DNA from: CALDUY01 sp046350255
GTDB taxonomy: Bacteria > Planctomycetota > Planctomycetia > Gemmatales > Gemmataceae
Length of the DNA: 64,000 nt
Direction of reading: 5' to 3'
Assembly: GCA_046350255.1 (NCBI GenBank)
Contig: JAXMAV010000009.1
Location: forward strand, 248,001-312,000
Below are positions 18,084 through 26,662 of the stretch, piece after piece (the first letter of the stretch is position 1; every line of letters starts with the position of its first letter). The translations under genes and the position numbers were made by a program. The notes below the pieces were generated by a model. It ran no database searches. It was not told the origin of the DNA and saw nothing but the letters and a program-made list of their open reading frames with translations.

Positions 18084-18728
18084 TCAGTTCGCGGGATGGT
18101 CCAGAGCGACGCTGGCGGCCGAGCGCCGGGGTCGCGGGGTGTAGCTGAGGACATACTGGGTGATGTACTCGTTATCGGCGGTGCAGGCCCAGTCGCCGAA
18201 GCCGTGCGCGCGCAGCTCGCGGAAGGCGGACTCGCGGGACCAGCCGTTGTACTCCATGCGATAGATGGCACTGAGGATGCCAGTGCGATGTAGGCCCGCC
18301 TTGCAGTGGAGCAGGATGGGATAGACACTGGGGTCATCGCATACTCGCAGGAACTGCTCGATGACGGCAGGGCGGGCGCCATTGCGATGGTGTTCGGGAT
18401 GGACGAGATCGGGAGCGAGCCAGACGTAGCGAACACCCAGCTCCTTGCACAACTCGATCTCGTTGATCTTGCCCCGTTTGAAGGTGCCGTTGGGCATCTT
18501 CGGGTCGGGGACGTCGTCCTGGACGTTGACGATGGTGCGAATGTTATAGCGGCGGACAGCTTCGCGGAAGCCATCGGCGGTGAGCTGACCGCACCGGTAG
18601 TATTTTCCCGGCTCGACGACGCGAAGGCGACGGTCGTGGTTGTAGGTGGCGCGAAAGAACACAAATGCCCAGGCAGCCACGCCAAGCATCAGCGACCAGG
18701 CAATCCAGGCCTTGAGCCTGTCAGACAT
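18084..18728 (-). CDS. Membrane-anchored cysteine phosphatase (tyrosine/dual-specificity type)
   Basis: A 214-residue protein with an N-terminal membrane anchor (about 7-25) followed by a Cys-dependent phosphatase domain. The P-loop HCKAGLHRTG gives C142 and R148 (C-x5-R), and D107 in APDLVH is a likely general acid. The family includes tyrosine, dual-specificity and lipid phosphatases. A GGGAGG site precedes the ATG at 18728; the frame is open further upstream but without a better start. It is followed by the LptF/G gene at 27 bp, so a role in envelope phosphates is possible but unproven. Confidence 0.82.
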   Translation of the reverse strand: MSDRLKAWIAWSLMLGVAAWAFVFFRATYNHDRRLRVVEPGKYYRCGQLTADGFREAVRRYNIRTIVNVQDDVPDPKMPNGTFKRGKINEIELCKELGVRYVWLAPDLVHPEHHRNGARPAVIEQFLRVCDDPSVYPILLHCKAGLHRTGILSAIYRMEYNGWSRESAFRELRAHGFGDWACTADNEYITQYVLSYTPRPRRSAASVALDHPAN

Positions 18729-18836
18729 CGATCCAGACCTCCCTGTCCAGAATACGCCCCCGACCGGGACGATCAGAGCGCGACATTCTGGCCAGGGCCG
18801 AGCAAAAGAGCAAGACGAAGTGCGGGTGGAAGGAGA

Positions 18837-18889
18837 GGTCGCCAGGGGTAATCCTGTGGTGTTCCCTGCGTGGTAAACTCCTGGCGACC
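18837..18889 (-). repeat. 10-bp inverted repeat with a 33-nt loop upstream of the phosphatase gene
   Basis: GGTCGCCAGG (18837-18846) and CCTGGCGACC (18880-18889) are perfectly complementary. It sits in the 256-bp gap between the NagB-like gene and the phosphatase gene. It could be a terminator-like structure or a folded leader; no T-run follows on either strand. No gene is seen in the rest of this gap. Confidence 0.45.
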
Positions 18890-18984
18890 CCACGGGCCGA
18901 GATGTGGATGGGTTTAGGGTGGCACGCAACTCGCCATGTGTGGACGCCGCCCGGCGAGTCAATCCCTGAAACAACCGGCTACTC

Positions 18985-19935
18985 TCAGTGGCAGTCGGCC
19001 TCCAGCGGCCCGGCGATATCCTTCACATAGAAAAGGCGGCCCGCCAGCGTGGGCATGTAACTGGAAGGGATCCACGAGGTGGGTTCGTGGAATAGCGTCA
19101 TCCGTAAGGACAGGCCCTGCCATTGCATACCACGGCCCAGGGCGCCGTCGGCTCCACCGATGATGCGATCCGATCCCAGGAACAGAGCTGGACCAATGGT
19201 GTTGGCGTAGGCTGGTACCTGGGTGGTGCGGCTGCGAAAACTGGTGATCGCGTTCTGCTCGATGGTAAGCGGATGGAGCCGGGCGCCCAGGCGATGCGTT
19301 TGTGCCTTCCACTCGGTCTCGCTGCGGAACTCGCTGGCGAAGTGCGGCTCCCAGAAAGCGATGTGGCACACCCGACCGATGCCGAAGATGGTGACAAGCT
19401 TGCCGCCCGCCTTTTTCAGGTCGTTGATCTGCTCGGCGTAGGTGGGTAGCTCGGTTTTCAGAGCGAAGTGTCGCTGTGCCCGGGGGACGGTGAGGGAACC
19501 CAGGGGACCGTAAAAGGCCTGTTCCATGGCGTTCTGGAAGCCGCCGGGTTGATCGGGAGGCAGGGTATTGCCCTGGGCGTCCGACCATTCATCCATGTTG
19601 AACCCATGGACGTGATCGCACGGAACGTTCCATTCCTTGAGAAAATAGACGGCCCAGCGGTACATGCCCATCGGTCCGACGGGCAGGATGCAGATCAATT
19701 TCTGGCCCGCCTGACGAGCAAGCTGGACTTCGCGGGCGATTTCGTGTCCCATAAACGTGTCGAAATCTTCAAACGAATCGCAGGCGACCGGCTCGAATCC
19801 GGCGTTCCACCAGGGCTGGCGTTCCTGCAACCGAGTGGGCGGAAAGGCAGCTAGCCGATCGATTTTTGCAAGGTCCCACCCCGACGGGAAAAATCCTTCC
19901 ATCATCGATCCGGGCAGGGTGCTGACTAGGTCCAT
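18985..19935 (-). CDS. NagB-like sugar-phosphate isomerase/deaminase homologue, active site altered
   Basis: A 316-residue protein of the glucosamine-6-phosphate deaminase/6-phosphogluconolactonase superfamily. HGFNMDEW keeps the catalytic-base Asp of the NMDEY motif, and HIAFWEP keeps the His and Glu. The usual DGH before IAF is VCH here, so the Asp of the NagB catalytic triad is missing; activity or substrate may differ. The ATG at 19935 has GGAG eight bases upstream and is preferred over 19956, which lacks one. Divergently transcribed from the DUF6263-like gene. Confidence 0.7.
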   Translation of the reverse strand: MDLVSTLPGSMMEGFFPSGWDLAKIDRLAAFPPTRLQERQPWWNAGFEPVACDSFEDFDTFMGHEIAREVQLARQAGQKLICILPVGPMGMYRWAVYFLKEWNVPCDHVHGFNMDEWSDAQGNTLPPDQPGGFQNAMEQAFYGPLGSLTVPRAQRHFALKTELPTYAEQINDLKKAGGKLVTIFGIGRVCHIAFWEPHFASEFRSETEWKAQTHRLGARLHPLTIEQNAITSFRSRTTQVPAYANTIGPALFLGSDRIIGGADGALGRGMQWQGLSLRMTLFHEPTSWIPSSYMPTLAGRLFYVKDIAGPLEADCH

Positions 19936-19982
19936 GAGATCGTCTCCAGGGGTCATGGGGCGAGGTGGATGGACAGGTTCTC

Positions 19983-20010
19983 TTGTCTTGGCTGGCTCGT
20001 CCGGTAAAAA
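19983..20010 (+). promoter_or_regulatory. Possible promoter of the DUF6263-like gene
   Basis: TTGTCT (19983-19988), a 16-bp spacer and TAAAAA (20005-20010) lie 72 bp upstream of the start at 20082. Each hexamer matches consensus at 4 of 6 positions, so the call is tentative. Confidence 0.3.
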
Positions 20011-20081
20011 AGAGGGATCGTGCCCCAACAATGCACGCCAAGGATTCTTGAGTGACATCCTACCGGTTTGGAGGTCCGTCG

Positions 20082-21107
20082 ATGTTTTTCCGCCGCCTCA
20101 TGGCAGGGCTCATGGTGTTGGGATTGCTGGCCGCGTTGGCCACCCCCTCCGCCAGCGGGCAGGACAAGGACAAGGATAAGAATAAGGACAAGGACAAGGG
20201 GGGCGGCGACAAGGTCACCCTGAAGTGGAAGTTCGAGAAGGACAAGGTCTTCTACCAGAAGATGGTGACCAAGACGGTTCAGACCATGAAGGTCATGAAC
20301 AACGACGTCAACCAGACGCAGAGTCAGACCTTCTTCTTCTCGTTCAAGCCGATCAAGATCGATGAAGCCGCCAACAAGGCCACCATCGAGCAGAAGATCA
20401 TCGGTGTGCAGATGGACATCGAAATCGGCGGTAGCAAGATCAATTACGACTCGACCAAGGACAGCACCGCCAACAATCCGCTGGGTGACTTCTTCAAGGC
20501 GCTGGTGGACTCCACCTTCACCATCGAACTCGACACCAAGGATCTGAAGGTTACCAAAATTGACGGGCGCGATGCGTTCATTCAGAAGCTGGTGACGGCC
20601 AACCCGCAGATGAAGCCGTTGCTCGATGTCATCCTCAGCCAGGATGCTCTGAAGGAAATGGCCGAGCCGACCTTCGCCGTGGTGCCCAACAAGGAAGCCG
20701 CCAAGGGCGAGAAGTGGTCGCGTAAGACCAAGCTCGACATGGGCCCGATCGGCAAGTATGAGAACGAGTACGATTTCACGTTCGAAGGCGTCGAAGGCCA
20801 GGGCGACAAGGCCAGCGCCAAGATCAAGGTCGATACGAAGCTCAACTACAAGGAACCTGGCGAAGTGGCGGGCCAGGGCGGCTTGCCGTTCAAGATCAAG
20901 AGCGCCAAGCTGACTAGCAGCAACCCGGTCGGCCAGATCACCTTCTCCCCGGCGAAGGGTCGTCTGGAGAAGTCCAACGTGAAGATCGAGCTGAAGGGCG
21001 ATCTGTCGATCGAGATTGGCGGCCAGGCCACCTCGGTCAACCTGTCGCAGACGCAGGAATCGACCATCGAGACCTCGGACGAGAACCCACTTCCCAAGAA
21101 GAAGTGA
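20082..21107 (+). CDS. Secreted DUF6263-like protein with Lys-Asp repeat
   Basis: A 341-residue protein with a signal peptide (about 1-26) and then a strongly charged stretch of alternating Lys and Asp (about residues 28-42; bases 20162-20206). The remainder is beta-rich and hydrophilic (VTLKWKFEKDKVFYQKMVTK, FTFEGVEGQGDKASAKIKVD, then KLNYKEPGEV), resembling the planctomycete DUF6263 family, whose role is unknown. It is probably exported to the periplasm. The ATG at 20082 has TTTGGAGG seven bases upstream and starts a proper signal sequence. A strong intrinsic terminator follows. Confidence 0.75.
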   Translation: MFFRRLMAGLMVLGLLAALATPSASGQDKDKDKNKDKDKGGGDKVTLKWKFEKDKVFYQKMVTKTVQTMKVMNNDVNQTQSQTFFFSFKPIKIDEAANKATIEQKIIGVQMDIEIGGSKINYDSTKDSTANNPLGDFFKALVDSTFTIELDTKDLKVTKIDGRDAFIQKLVTANPQMKPLLDVILSQDALKEMAEPTFAVVPNKEAAKGEKWSRKTKLDMGPIGKYENEYDFTFEGVEGQGDKASAKIKVDTKLNYKEPGEVAGQGGLPFKIKSAKLTSSNPVGQITFSPAKGRLEKSNVKIELKGDLSIEIGGQATSVNLSQTQESTIETSDENPLPKKK

Positions 21108-21135
21108 TCTTCTTCGTTCGAGCAAGAATCTCCCG

Positions 21136-21170
21136 CAGGAGCCAGGTTCAGCCTGGCTCCTGTCTTTTTC
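21136..21170 (+). terminator. Rho-independent terminator of the DUF6263-like gene
   Basis: CAGGAGCCAGG (21136-21146), loop TTCAG and CCTGGCTCCTG (21152-21162) form an 11-bp perfect stem followed by TCTTTTTC. It lies 28 bp after the stop codon. The convergent WD40 gene ends at 21171, so the hairpin could also act on that strand, but without a T-run. Confidence 0.9.
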
Positions 21171-22028
21171 TCAATCCAGGTCCCACACCACTACCTTTCC
21201 TGATTCGCAGCCTACCGCGGCGGTCATGCCGTCCGGGGCCACTTCGAGGCTGAGCAAGCGCCCTTCGCTCCAGAACAGGGCCGACATTTCCTGCTGGGTG
21301 GCTAGGTCCCACTCGCGCACAGTGCCATCCCGACCGGCGGAGAGGAACGTGCCTCGCTGGGGGATGGCGCGAACCTGGGGCATGGGGCTGCCGGGATTCC
21401 ATCGCACTGGAGGGAGTGCTTTTAGCAGCGACGAAACCACCAGTGTGCCATCCGCTTCGGTGGAGACCAGGTGTTGCCCGTCGGGCATGAAGGCAGCCGA
21501 GCAGACCCAGTCCTGGTGCAGAAACATCTGTTCGCGCGTAAACCAGAAAGCATCCCACACCATGAGTGAGCGATCCAGGCTGGCGGTGGACAGATGCCTG
21601 CCATCTGCGGACAGGGCCAGTCCAAGGATCGGTCTCTGATGAAGGCGGTGAATCACAGTCTGGTTTTTCCGGAGCTGCGATCGATGCAGACAGCCATCCC
21701 CGGAGGTGCCGTAGATCTCACCCGCAAAATTGTAGACCACACCCCACGAACCACCCGGAAGGCCATCCAGGACGGCGCGCTTCTGACGTGAACGAATGGT
21801 GCATTCCCAGACGGTACCATTCCAGACTGCCACAGCCAGGCGGTCTCCCCGGGGATGGAAGGCCAGCCCCCGGATACTGTCTTCCAGGTGGAAGGATAGA
21901 ATCTGCTGAGAGGAACCGCGTTTCACCACGATCAGCTGCCCGCCATCGCTTCCCGCAGCCAACAATTGACCATCCGGACTGTAGGCCAGAGCACGGATGG
22001 GATCGTGTGCTGCCTGAAACATCCACAT
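21171..22028 (-). CDS. WD40-repeat protein
   Basis: A 285-residue protein made almost wholly of WD40 beta-propeller repeats; about six can be counted, for example IRALAYSPDGQLLAAGSDGG, ILGLALSADGRHLSTASLDR and LEVAPDGMTAAVGCESGKVV. No signal peptide, so likely a cytoplasmic scaffold. The ATG at 22028 is 7 bp after the stop of the CehA/McbA-type gene; the open frame extends upstream into that gene in a shadow frame. Function unknown. Confidence 0.75.
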   Translation of the reverse strand: MWMFQAAHDPIRALAYSPDGQLLAAGSDGGQLIVVKRGSSQQILSFHLEDSIRGLAFHPRGDRLAVAVWNGTVWECTIRSRQKRAVLDGLPGGSWGVVYNFAGEIYGTSGDGCLHRSQLRKNQTVIHRLHQRPILGLALSADGRHLSTASLDRSLMVWDAFWFTREQMFLHQDWVCSAAFMPDGQHLVSTEADGTLVVSSLLKALPPVRWNPGSPMPQVRAIPQRGTFLSAGRDGTVREWDLATQQEMSALFWSEGRLLSLEVAPDGMTAAVGCESGKVVVWDLD

Positions 22029-22035
22029 GGCTGGG

Positions 22036-24363
22036 TCAATCCTGTCGGCATTCGGCCAGGATGGCGCGGTAGGCGGCCCGGGCCTGGTTATAGGCCGTCT
22101 CGGCGTCTTTGCGTTCGGATGCACGGATGGCCGGCTTCTTCTGCTCCCAGCAGCGATCGATGCTATCCAGGCACCACTGCGCCGATTTGCGACTGGCGCG
22201 GATGGGTTGACCACCCACAATCACGAACACCGGGTTAGTGTGGCTGGAGGGAAGAATGCGCAACGCCACCCAGGCCGATTGCGCCAGCGGCACCTTGAAG
22301 GAGACCGGTCGTTCCTTCCCGTCGGCCTCGATCTCCTGCCGAGCGATCGGCTTCCCGTTAACCACTACCTCGACAGGAACCTTGCGGCTGGTTCCCACCC
22401 GGGCGCGCTCCAGATCCCAGTACGGCTTCTGATGCCAGGCGCGTTGCCGAATCGCCTCGGTTTCCGCCGTCGGTTTCGGTTCCAGCAGGGCGGCAACATT
22501 TGCGCGAAGTTCGATCTCGCCCGGTCCGGCCAACCGGATCTCGCTTCCCTTGATTCCTACCGCCTGGCCCTGCACCTCGAAGTCCATCAGGTGGCTTTTT
22601 CCATCGCAAACATAGGCACGGCCGTCCTTGATGCCCTGGATCCAATCCTCGAAGTTGAGTTTGCCCGAAAGATGCACATAGCTGCGTCCGATGCCGACGC
22701 GCTCGCCATAGATGCAGGGGAAGTCAGTCTCGCCGCTGATTCGACAGCGATATCCGCAGTTCAGAGTGTGGTACCAGATGTTCAGCTCCCAGACGGCGGG
22801 GGTGTCCACGGTCGAGAGGAAGTCGCAGTGATCGTGCGCGATATCGACAAGGTACTCGTTCGCGCCGATGGAGTTCATCGGGGGAATGATGTAGTTGGGA
22901 AGCTCGCGCACCGGCCCGATGTCCAGCCCCCAGCCGGTGTGCGCGAATCCGATGACGGCGTTCTGTTTCCTCGCCCAGCGGAAGATGGGCAGATCCCACG
23001 ATGGCCATTCCTCGATCAGGCGCGTTCCCGGGTAATCCTGTTCCTTCAGGCGCAAGAGGCAGATGTGCCCACAATGGCTCGAGGGGAAGCCGCTGACCTC
23101 CACGTCGTAGCGAAGCAAGTGCGTCGGGGTCGAAAGCGCGTGGACCTTGCCGGTGAAGTAGCGCTTCTGATGGTACCAGCACGGCCCCCAGGAAAGGCAG
23201 CAACCGACGTTCAGGTCTTCGCCGAGGATGTGGCGCATCATGTCCTCGGGGGTCACACCCTCGGTGGGACTCTCATAGTGCGAGCATCCCGCCGCATGGA
23301 TGTGATGGTCGCCACTCCACCATCCCTTCCGGGCAGGCTCGATCCAGCGTGCGAGCCGAAACGCTTCTTCGTGCGATTTGCCGGGTGGTACGTCAATTTC
23401 CCGGGAAAGGATGCGATACTCGGGACCGCGCGTCCAGGTCACGGTGTACCGGCCGGGTTGCAGGGCGATGGTTTCGCCATCGGCGCGGTAGACCTGGAAG
23501 TGGAAGTTGAAGTCGGGAGCAAGTCGTCGGGTGGGCGAGGGGTAGACTCGGCCCTGACTGTCGCGGAAGGTGAAGGCGGCCATCACCGGCTGACCGTGCA
23601 GGGTGTTTTTCCCATCGTGGTCGTTCACCCGGAGACGGACAAGCACGGCGGGGGTGCTTTCAACGAGGAGAGTCTGCAGCGGACTTTGCCCCACGACTTT
23701 GCGGTCCTTCAGCAGCTGGAAGCCGAATTGCGCTTCCTTCCGGCCGGAGTCGCGACAGTACACCGACAGGATCCGATACTCCACCTCCAGCCCCGAAAGC
23801 TCCCGCACCAGGGGTTGCTCGTCGAACATCGTCAGGTCGAGAAAGCGCCGGTTCACCTCGCCCACCGAGATCACTGTCGGATCGGGTTTCGAGGTGGAAC
23901 GCCGAGTAAGCGGAGCGGCATTGGGGCTGACAGCATCCAGGCGAACGCCCTCGACACCGGCGCGATTGTCCACTTTCACCAGGAAGGCGCGCCAACCCTG
24001 CTCCGCCAGCTCGGGCGTGGCTGGGCCTGCCTTTAGCGTCCAGGCAACACTGGCCCCTTTCTTTTCCAGCGTGATGCCCAGCAGACACCGGCGATCGAGA
24101 ATCTCCTGAATCCGGCGAACCGTCTTTGCAGGGTCTCGGGCCGTACGAGCTGCGCGGATCTCTCGCTGTTCCTCGTCGGACAGCGGCGAGCCCAGCCGGT
24201 CCAGCGCCTCGACGACGCGCATCGCCTGGGCTGCCAGTGGCTGCAACTCCACATTGGAGACCAGAGGCAAGGCAACGACTGGTCGGGCCGCGGTTTCGCT
24301 GGAGCCGAGCGCGAGGAAAGTCAAGCAAGCACAGGTGCTCATCAGGAACAACAGGACGCGCAT
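22036..24363 (-). CDS. Exported CehA/McbA-family metallohydrolase
   Basis: A 775-residue secreted protein with a signal peptide (about 1-26). The middle contains a PHP-like metal site: GWWSGDHHIHAAGCSHY near residue 350, VIGFAHTGWG near 470 and AHDHCDFLS near 505. This is the CehA/McbA family, which includes carbamate hydrolases, but most planctomycete members are uncharacterised. N-terminal and C-terminal regions look like beta-sandwich modules. GGAG precedes the ATG. It is in an operon with the WD40 gene. Confidence 0.78.
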   Translation of the reverse strand: MRVLLFLMSTCACLTFLALGSSETAARPVVALPLVSNVELQPLAAQAMRVVEALDRLGSPLSDEEQREIRAARTARDPAKTVRRIQEILDRRCLLGITLEKKGASVAWTLKAGPATPELAEQGWRAFLVKVDNRAGVEGVRLDAVSPNAAPLTRRSTSKPDPTVISVGEVNRRFLDLTMFDEQPLVRELSGLEVEYRILSVYCRDSGRKEAQFGFQLLKDRKVVGQSPLQTLLVESTPAVLVRLRVNDHDGKNTLHGQPVMAAFTFRDSQGRVYPSPTRRLAPDFNFHFQVYRADGETIALQPGRYTVTWTRGPEYRILSREIDVPPGKSHEEAFRLARWIEPARKGWWSGDHHIHAAGCSHYESPTEGVTPEDMMRHILGEDLNVGCCLSWGPCWYHQKRYFTGKVHALSTPTHLLRYDVEVSGFPSSHCGHICLLRLKEQDYPGTRLIEEWPSWDLPIFRWARKQNAVIGFAHTGWGLDIGPVRELPNYIIPPMNSIGANEYLVDIAHDHCDFLSTVDTPAVWELNIWYHTLNCGYRCRISGETDFPCIYGERVGIGRSYVHLSGKLNFEDWIQGIKDGRAYVCDGKSHLMDFEVQGQAVGIKGSEIRLAGPGEIELRANVAALLEPKPTAETEAIRQRAWHQKPYWDLERARVGTSRKVPVEVVVNGKPIARQEIEADGKERPVSFKVPLAQSAWVALRILPSSHTNPVFVIVGGQPIRASRKSAQWCLDSIDRCWEQKKPAIRASERKDAETAYNQARAAYRAILAECRQD

Positions 24364-24429
24364 GAGTATCTCCGGAGGGTGCCGATTCGCGTACCCTAGC
24401 CGGACGTTGAGATGGAAGCAAGGGGCTGG

Positions 24430-25407
24430 TCAACTCGATTGATGCTTCTGGCGGAGATGACGAAGCAGCGAGGCCATGTCGCGAGGCAGGTCCGACTCCC
24501 AGTGTAGCCTCTCTCCCGTGGTGGGATGGTCCAGCCCCAGAGTGGCCGCATGCAGGGCCGGCCGCGGAAAGTCGCTACTGTCCGGGTAGGGCCTGCCGTG
24601 CAGAGGGCGGTCGTACACTTTCTCGCCGCACAGGGGCGTGCCTGCTTCGCCGAGATGAATGCGCACCTGGTGAGTGCGCCCGGTTTCCAGACGGCACTGC
24701 ACCAGGCTGAAAACGCCCAGAGATTCGAGCAATTCGACGTGGGTGACGGCCCGCTGGGCCTGGTCCGAGGATGGGCCAGATCCACGGCGGCCGTCGCCTC
24801 GATCGCGTACCAGCCAGGATTCGATGCGCTGGCTGGTGGCCTGGCCTCGGACGATGGCCTGGTAGACCCGGTCGATGCTGTGGGCGCGGAACTGCATCCC
24901 CAGGGACGCCTCGGCCTCGGGTGTTCGCGCGAAGACCACCAGCCCGGTAGTATCGCGGTCGAGCCGATGCACTGCGCGGACGGGCACTGGCTTTCCGCGG
25001 TTATAGGACGCCAGCAAGTCGGGAAGCAGGTCGGCCAGGGTGGTCGGAAGGTAGCGCTGGGCACGTCGGCCAAACTCCGCGGATTCCTCGGCGTGGCGCA
25101 TCGTGGTCAGGTTGGCGGGTTTGTCCACCACCACAATCGCGGCGTCCACATGGCGTACCACGATCGGTCCGTGGGAGGGGGATTCGGGCCGACGCCGCGG
25201 TTGCTCTCGGGGTGCCGGAAGCTCGATCCGTTGACCTGCGCGGAGTCGCCACTCGGCGCTGCTGCACGGCATCCCATTGATGCGCACTTTCCTGCTGGCC
25301 AGCTGCGTTAGCGCTTCCTGGCGCGGAAGGCCCAGACGACGTTGAAGCCAGCTCAGAATTGTCTGGCCGGCTTCATGCCGTTCGATGGTATGGATGCGCG
25401 ACGCCAT
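24430..25407 (-). CDS. RluA-family RNA pseudouridine synthase
   Basis: Converts uridine to pseudouridine in rRNA or tRNA. About 325 residues with an N-terminal S4 RNA-binding domain (RLGLPRQEALTQLASRKVRING) and the catalytic motif HRLDRDTTGLVVFA. CRLETGRTHQVRIH and GTPLCGEKVY complete the RluA signature. The start could be the ATG at 25407 or a GTG at 25425 whose GTGA overlaps the stop of the previous gene; neither has a clear ribosome-binding site. The target base is not predictable. Confidence 0.9.
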   Translation of the reverse strand: MASRIHTIERHEAGQTILSWLQRRLGLPRQEALTQLASRKVRINGMPCSSAEWRLRAGQRIELPAPREQPRRRPESPSHGPIVVRHVDAAIVVVDKPANLTTMRHAEESAEFGRRAQRYLPTTLADLLPDLLASYNRGKPVPVRAVHRLDRDTTGLVVFARTPEAEASLGMQFRAHSIDRVYQAIVRGQATSQRIESWLVRDRGDGRRGSGPSSDQAQRAVTHVELLESLGVFSLVQCRLETGRTHQVRIHLGEAGTPLCGEKVYDRPLHGRPYPDSSDFPRPALHAATLGLDHPTTGERLHWESDLPRDMASLLRHLRQKHQSS

Positions 25408-25421
25408 GCAACGGGGGTGGA

Positions 25422-26159
25422 TCACGGTCTGCTGAATTCGATGGGGTCGATCCGCTCGACCCGCTGCGCGGTGACCAGCTCGGCTTCCATCACCTTCTTG
25501 CCATCGCGAAGTACCACCACCTTGCCTGCACGGAGGTGACCGTTCAGGTTGCGGTAGTCGGCGTAGAAGGCTTCCTGGATCACATCCTTGCCAGAGGGGC
25601 CATCGAGCCGATGCTCGGTTTTGACCAGAAGCCCCGATGCTCCATCGAAGAAGAGCTTCAGGTCGCGCTGACCCTTTCCGGTGACGCGAATGCCGGTGAA
25701 CACCAGGTTATTGTAGCGGACCTCGGGGAGGAGTTGGAGCTTGAACTCTGGGTTAGAAATCAGAGGCACCAGACGTAGGGCTTCCTCGAGCTGCAATGTT
25801 TGCTTCAGCTGAGCCAGCTGCGGTCCCTGGACTTCCTGCGGCTGTCCATCCAGGAGAATGGCCGCCTTCTCGCCGTCGAGCAGATGCACGATGCTGTGGC
25901 TCTTCATGCCGTCGTCGAGCGTGACCGTGCTACGATACTGGCCGGGAAGCTGCACCGCCTGCTCGTTGGTGAACGGCAGCGGTTTCGAGCCAACATGCAA
26001 GGTTCCCTTGAGCTTCACGCGCTCGGACCGGAAGCCGGCCAGGCGCGCCTTGCCGCCATGGGCCTCGATCGCCTTTTCAATAATCGCCTGGGGTGTCTGT
26101 TGCGCCTGGCTCACCAGGGGGCACAACACCATCGTGATCAGAACCAGGCTCGTGCGCAT
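25422..26159 (-). CDS. Secreted LolA/MucB-fold-like protein, unknown
   Basis: A 245-residue exported protein: signal peptide 1-19 (cleavage near VSQAQQ), then TPQAIIEKAIEAHGGKARLAG, a beginning typical of planctomycete outer-membrane lipoprotein-sorting-like proteins. The rest is strand-rich with short repeats (LLDGEKAAILLDGQ, LFFDGASGLLVKTE). It may bind a hydrophobic ligand, by analogy with LolA/LppX folds; this is inference. AGGAGAG lies upstream of the ATG at 26159. Its stop nearly abuts the pseudouridine synthase gene. Confidence 0.65.
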   Translation of the reverse strand: MRTSLVLITMVLCPLVSQAQQTPQAIIEKAIEAHGGKARLAGFRSERVKLKGTLHVGSKPLPFTNEQAVQLPGQYRSTVTLDDGMKSHSIVHLLDGEKAAILLDGQPQEVQGPQLAQLKQTLQLEEALRLVPLISNPEFKLQLLPEVRYNNLVFTGIRVTGKGQRDLKLFFDGASGLLVKTEHRLDGPSGKDVIQEAFYADYRNLNGHLRAGKVVVLRDGKKVMEAELVTAQRVERIDPIEFSRP

Positions 26160-26256
26160 GATCACTCTCCTGCCAGGCACTTTTCCACCACCAGCGTGGG
26201 CCATACCGTGGCAGGGAGGAAAAAATCAAGAGCGACACCGGAGGGAGGGGCACCCC

Positions 26257-26655
26257 GTGGATAGCATCACTATCAACACCCGGCAGCGAAATCAGTTCAT
26301 CGACATCACCCGGCAGGTGGAGGAGTCACTCAACCGACGTCAGCTGCGCGACGGCATCGGGGTGATCTTCTCGCCGCATACCACCGCCGGCATCACTATC
26401 AACGAGAACTGCGATCCCGACGTGGTCCACGACATGCTACTGTGGTTCGAGCGCACCATCCCCCACGTGCAGGCAGGCTTTCGCCATGGCGAGGGAAACA
26501 GCGATTCTCACCTGAAGACGTCCCTGGTGGGCACCTCAGCCACGGTGCTGGTGCACCAGGGCAACCTGCACCTCGGGCGCTGGCAGGGCATCTTCCTGTG
26601 CGAGTTCGACGGGCCCCGCACCCGAACCGTCCAGATCCAGTGGGTGGGAAGCTGA
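26257..26655 (+). CDS. YjbQ/UPF0047 family protein
   Basis: A 132-residue YjbQ-fold protein, a family reported to have side-activity as a thiamine-phosphate synthase; its main role is uncertain. Family motifs: SPHTTAGITINENCDPDV and RHGEGNSDSHLKTSLVG (clustered His for metal binding), plus LGRWQGIFLCEFDGPR. The GTG at 26257 is chosen because GGAGGGAGGGG lies immediately 5' and the product then starts VDSITINTRQRNQF, as in relatives. It stands alone, divergent from the secreted protein gene. Confidence 0.9.
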   Translation: MDSITINTRQRNQFIDITRQVEESLNRRQLRDGIGVIFSPHTTAGITINENCDPDVVHDMLLWFERTIPHVQAGFRHGEGNSDSHLKTSLVGTSATVLVHQGNLHLGRWQGIFLCEFDGPRTRTVQIQWVGS

Positions 26656-26662
26656 CTCCAGG

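Noticed and set aside
19953..21125. A 390-codon minus-strand open frame opposite the DUF6263-like gene
   Set aside because: Leu/Val/Asp-rich shadow; the sense protein has a signal peptide, a ribosome-binding site and a terminator.
22027..24036. A 669-codon open frame on the plus strand opposite the CehA/McbA-type gene
   Set aside because: It is the antisense frame of a well-supported protein in GC-rich DNA; its translation has no recognisable motif and no good ribosome-binding site.
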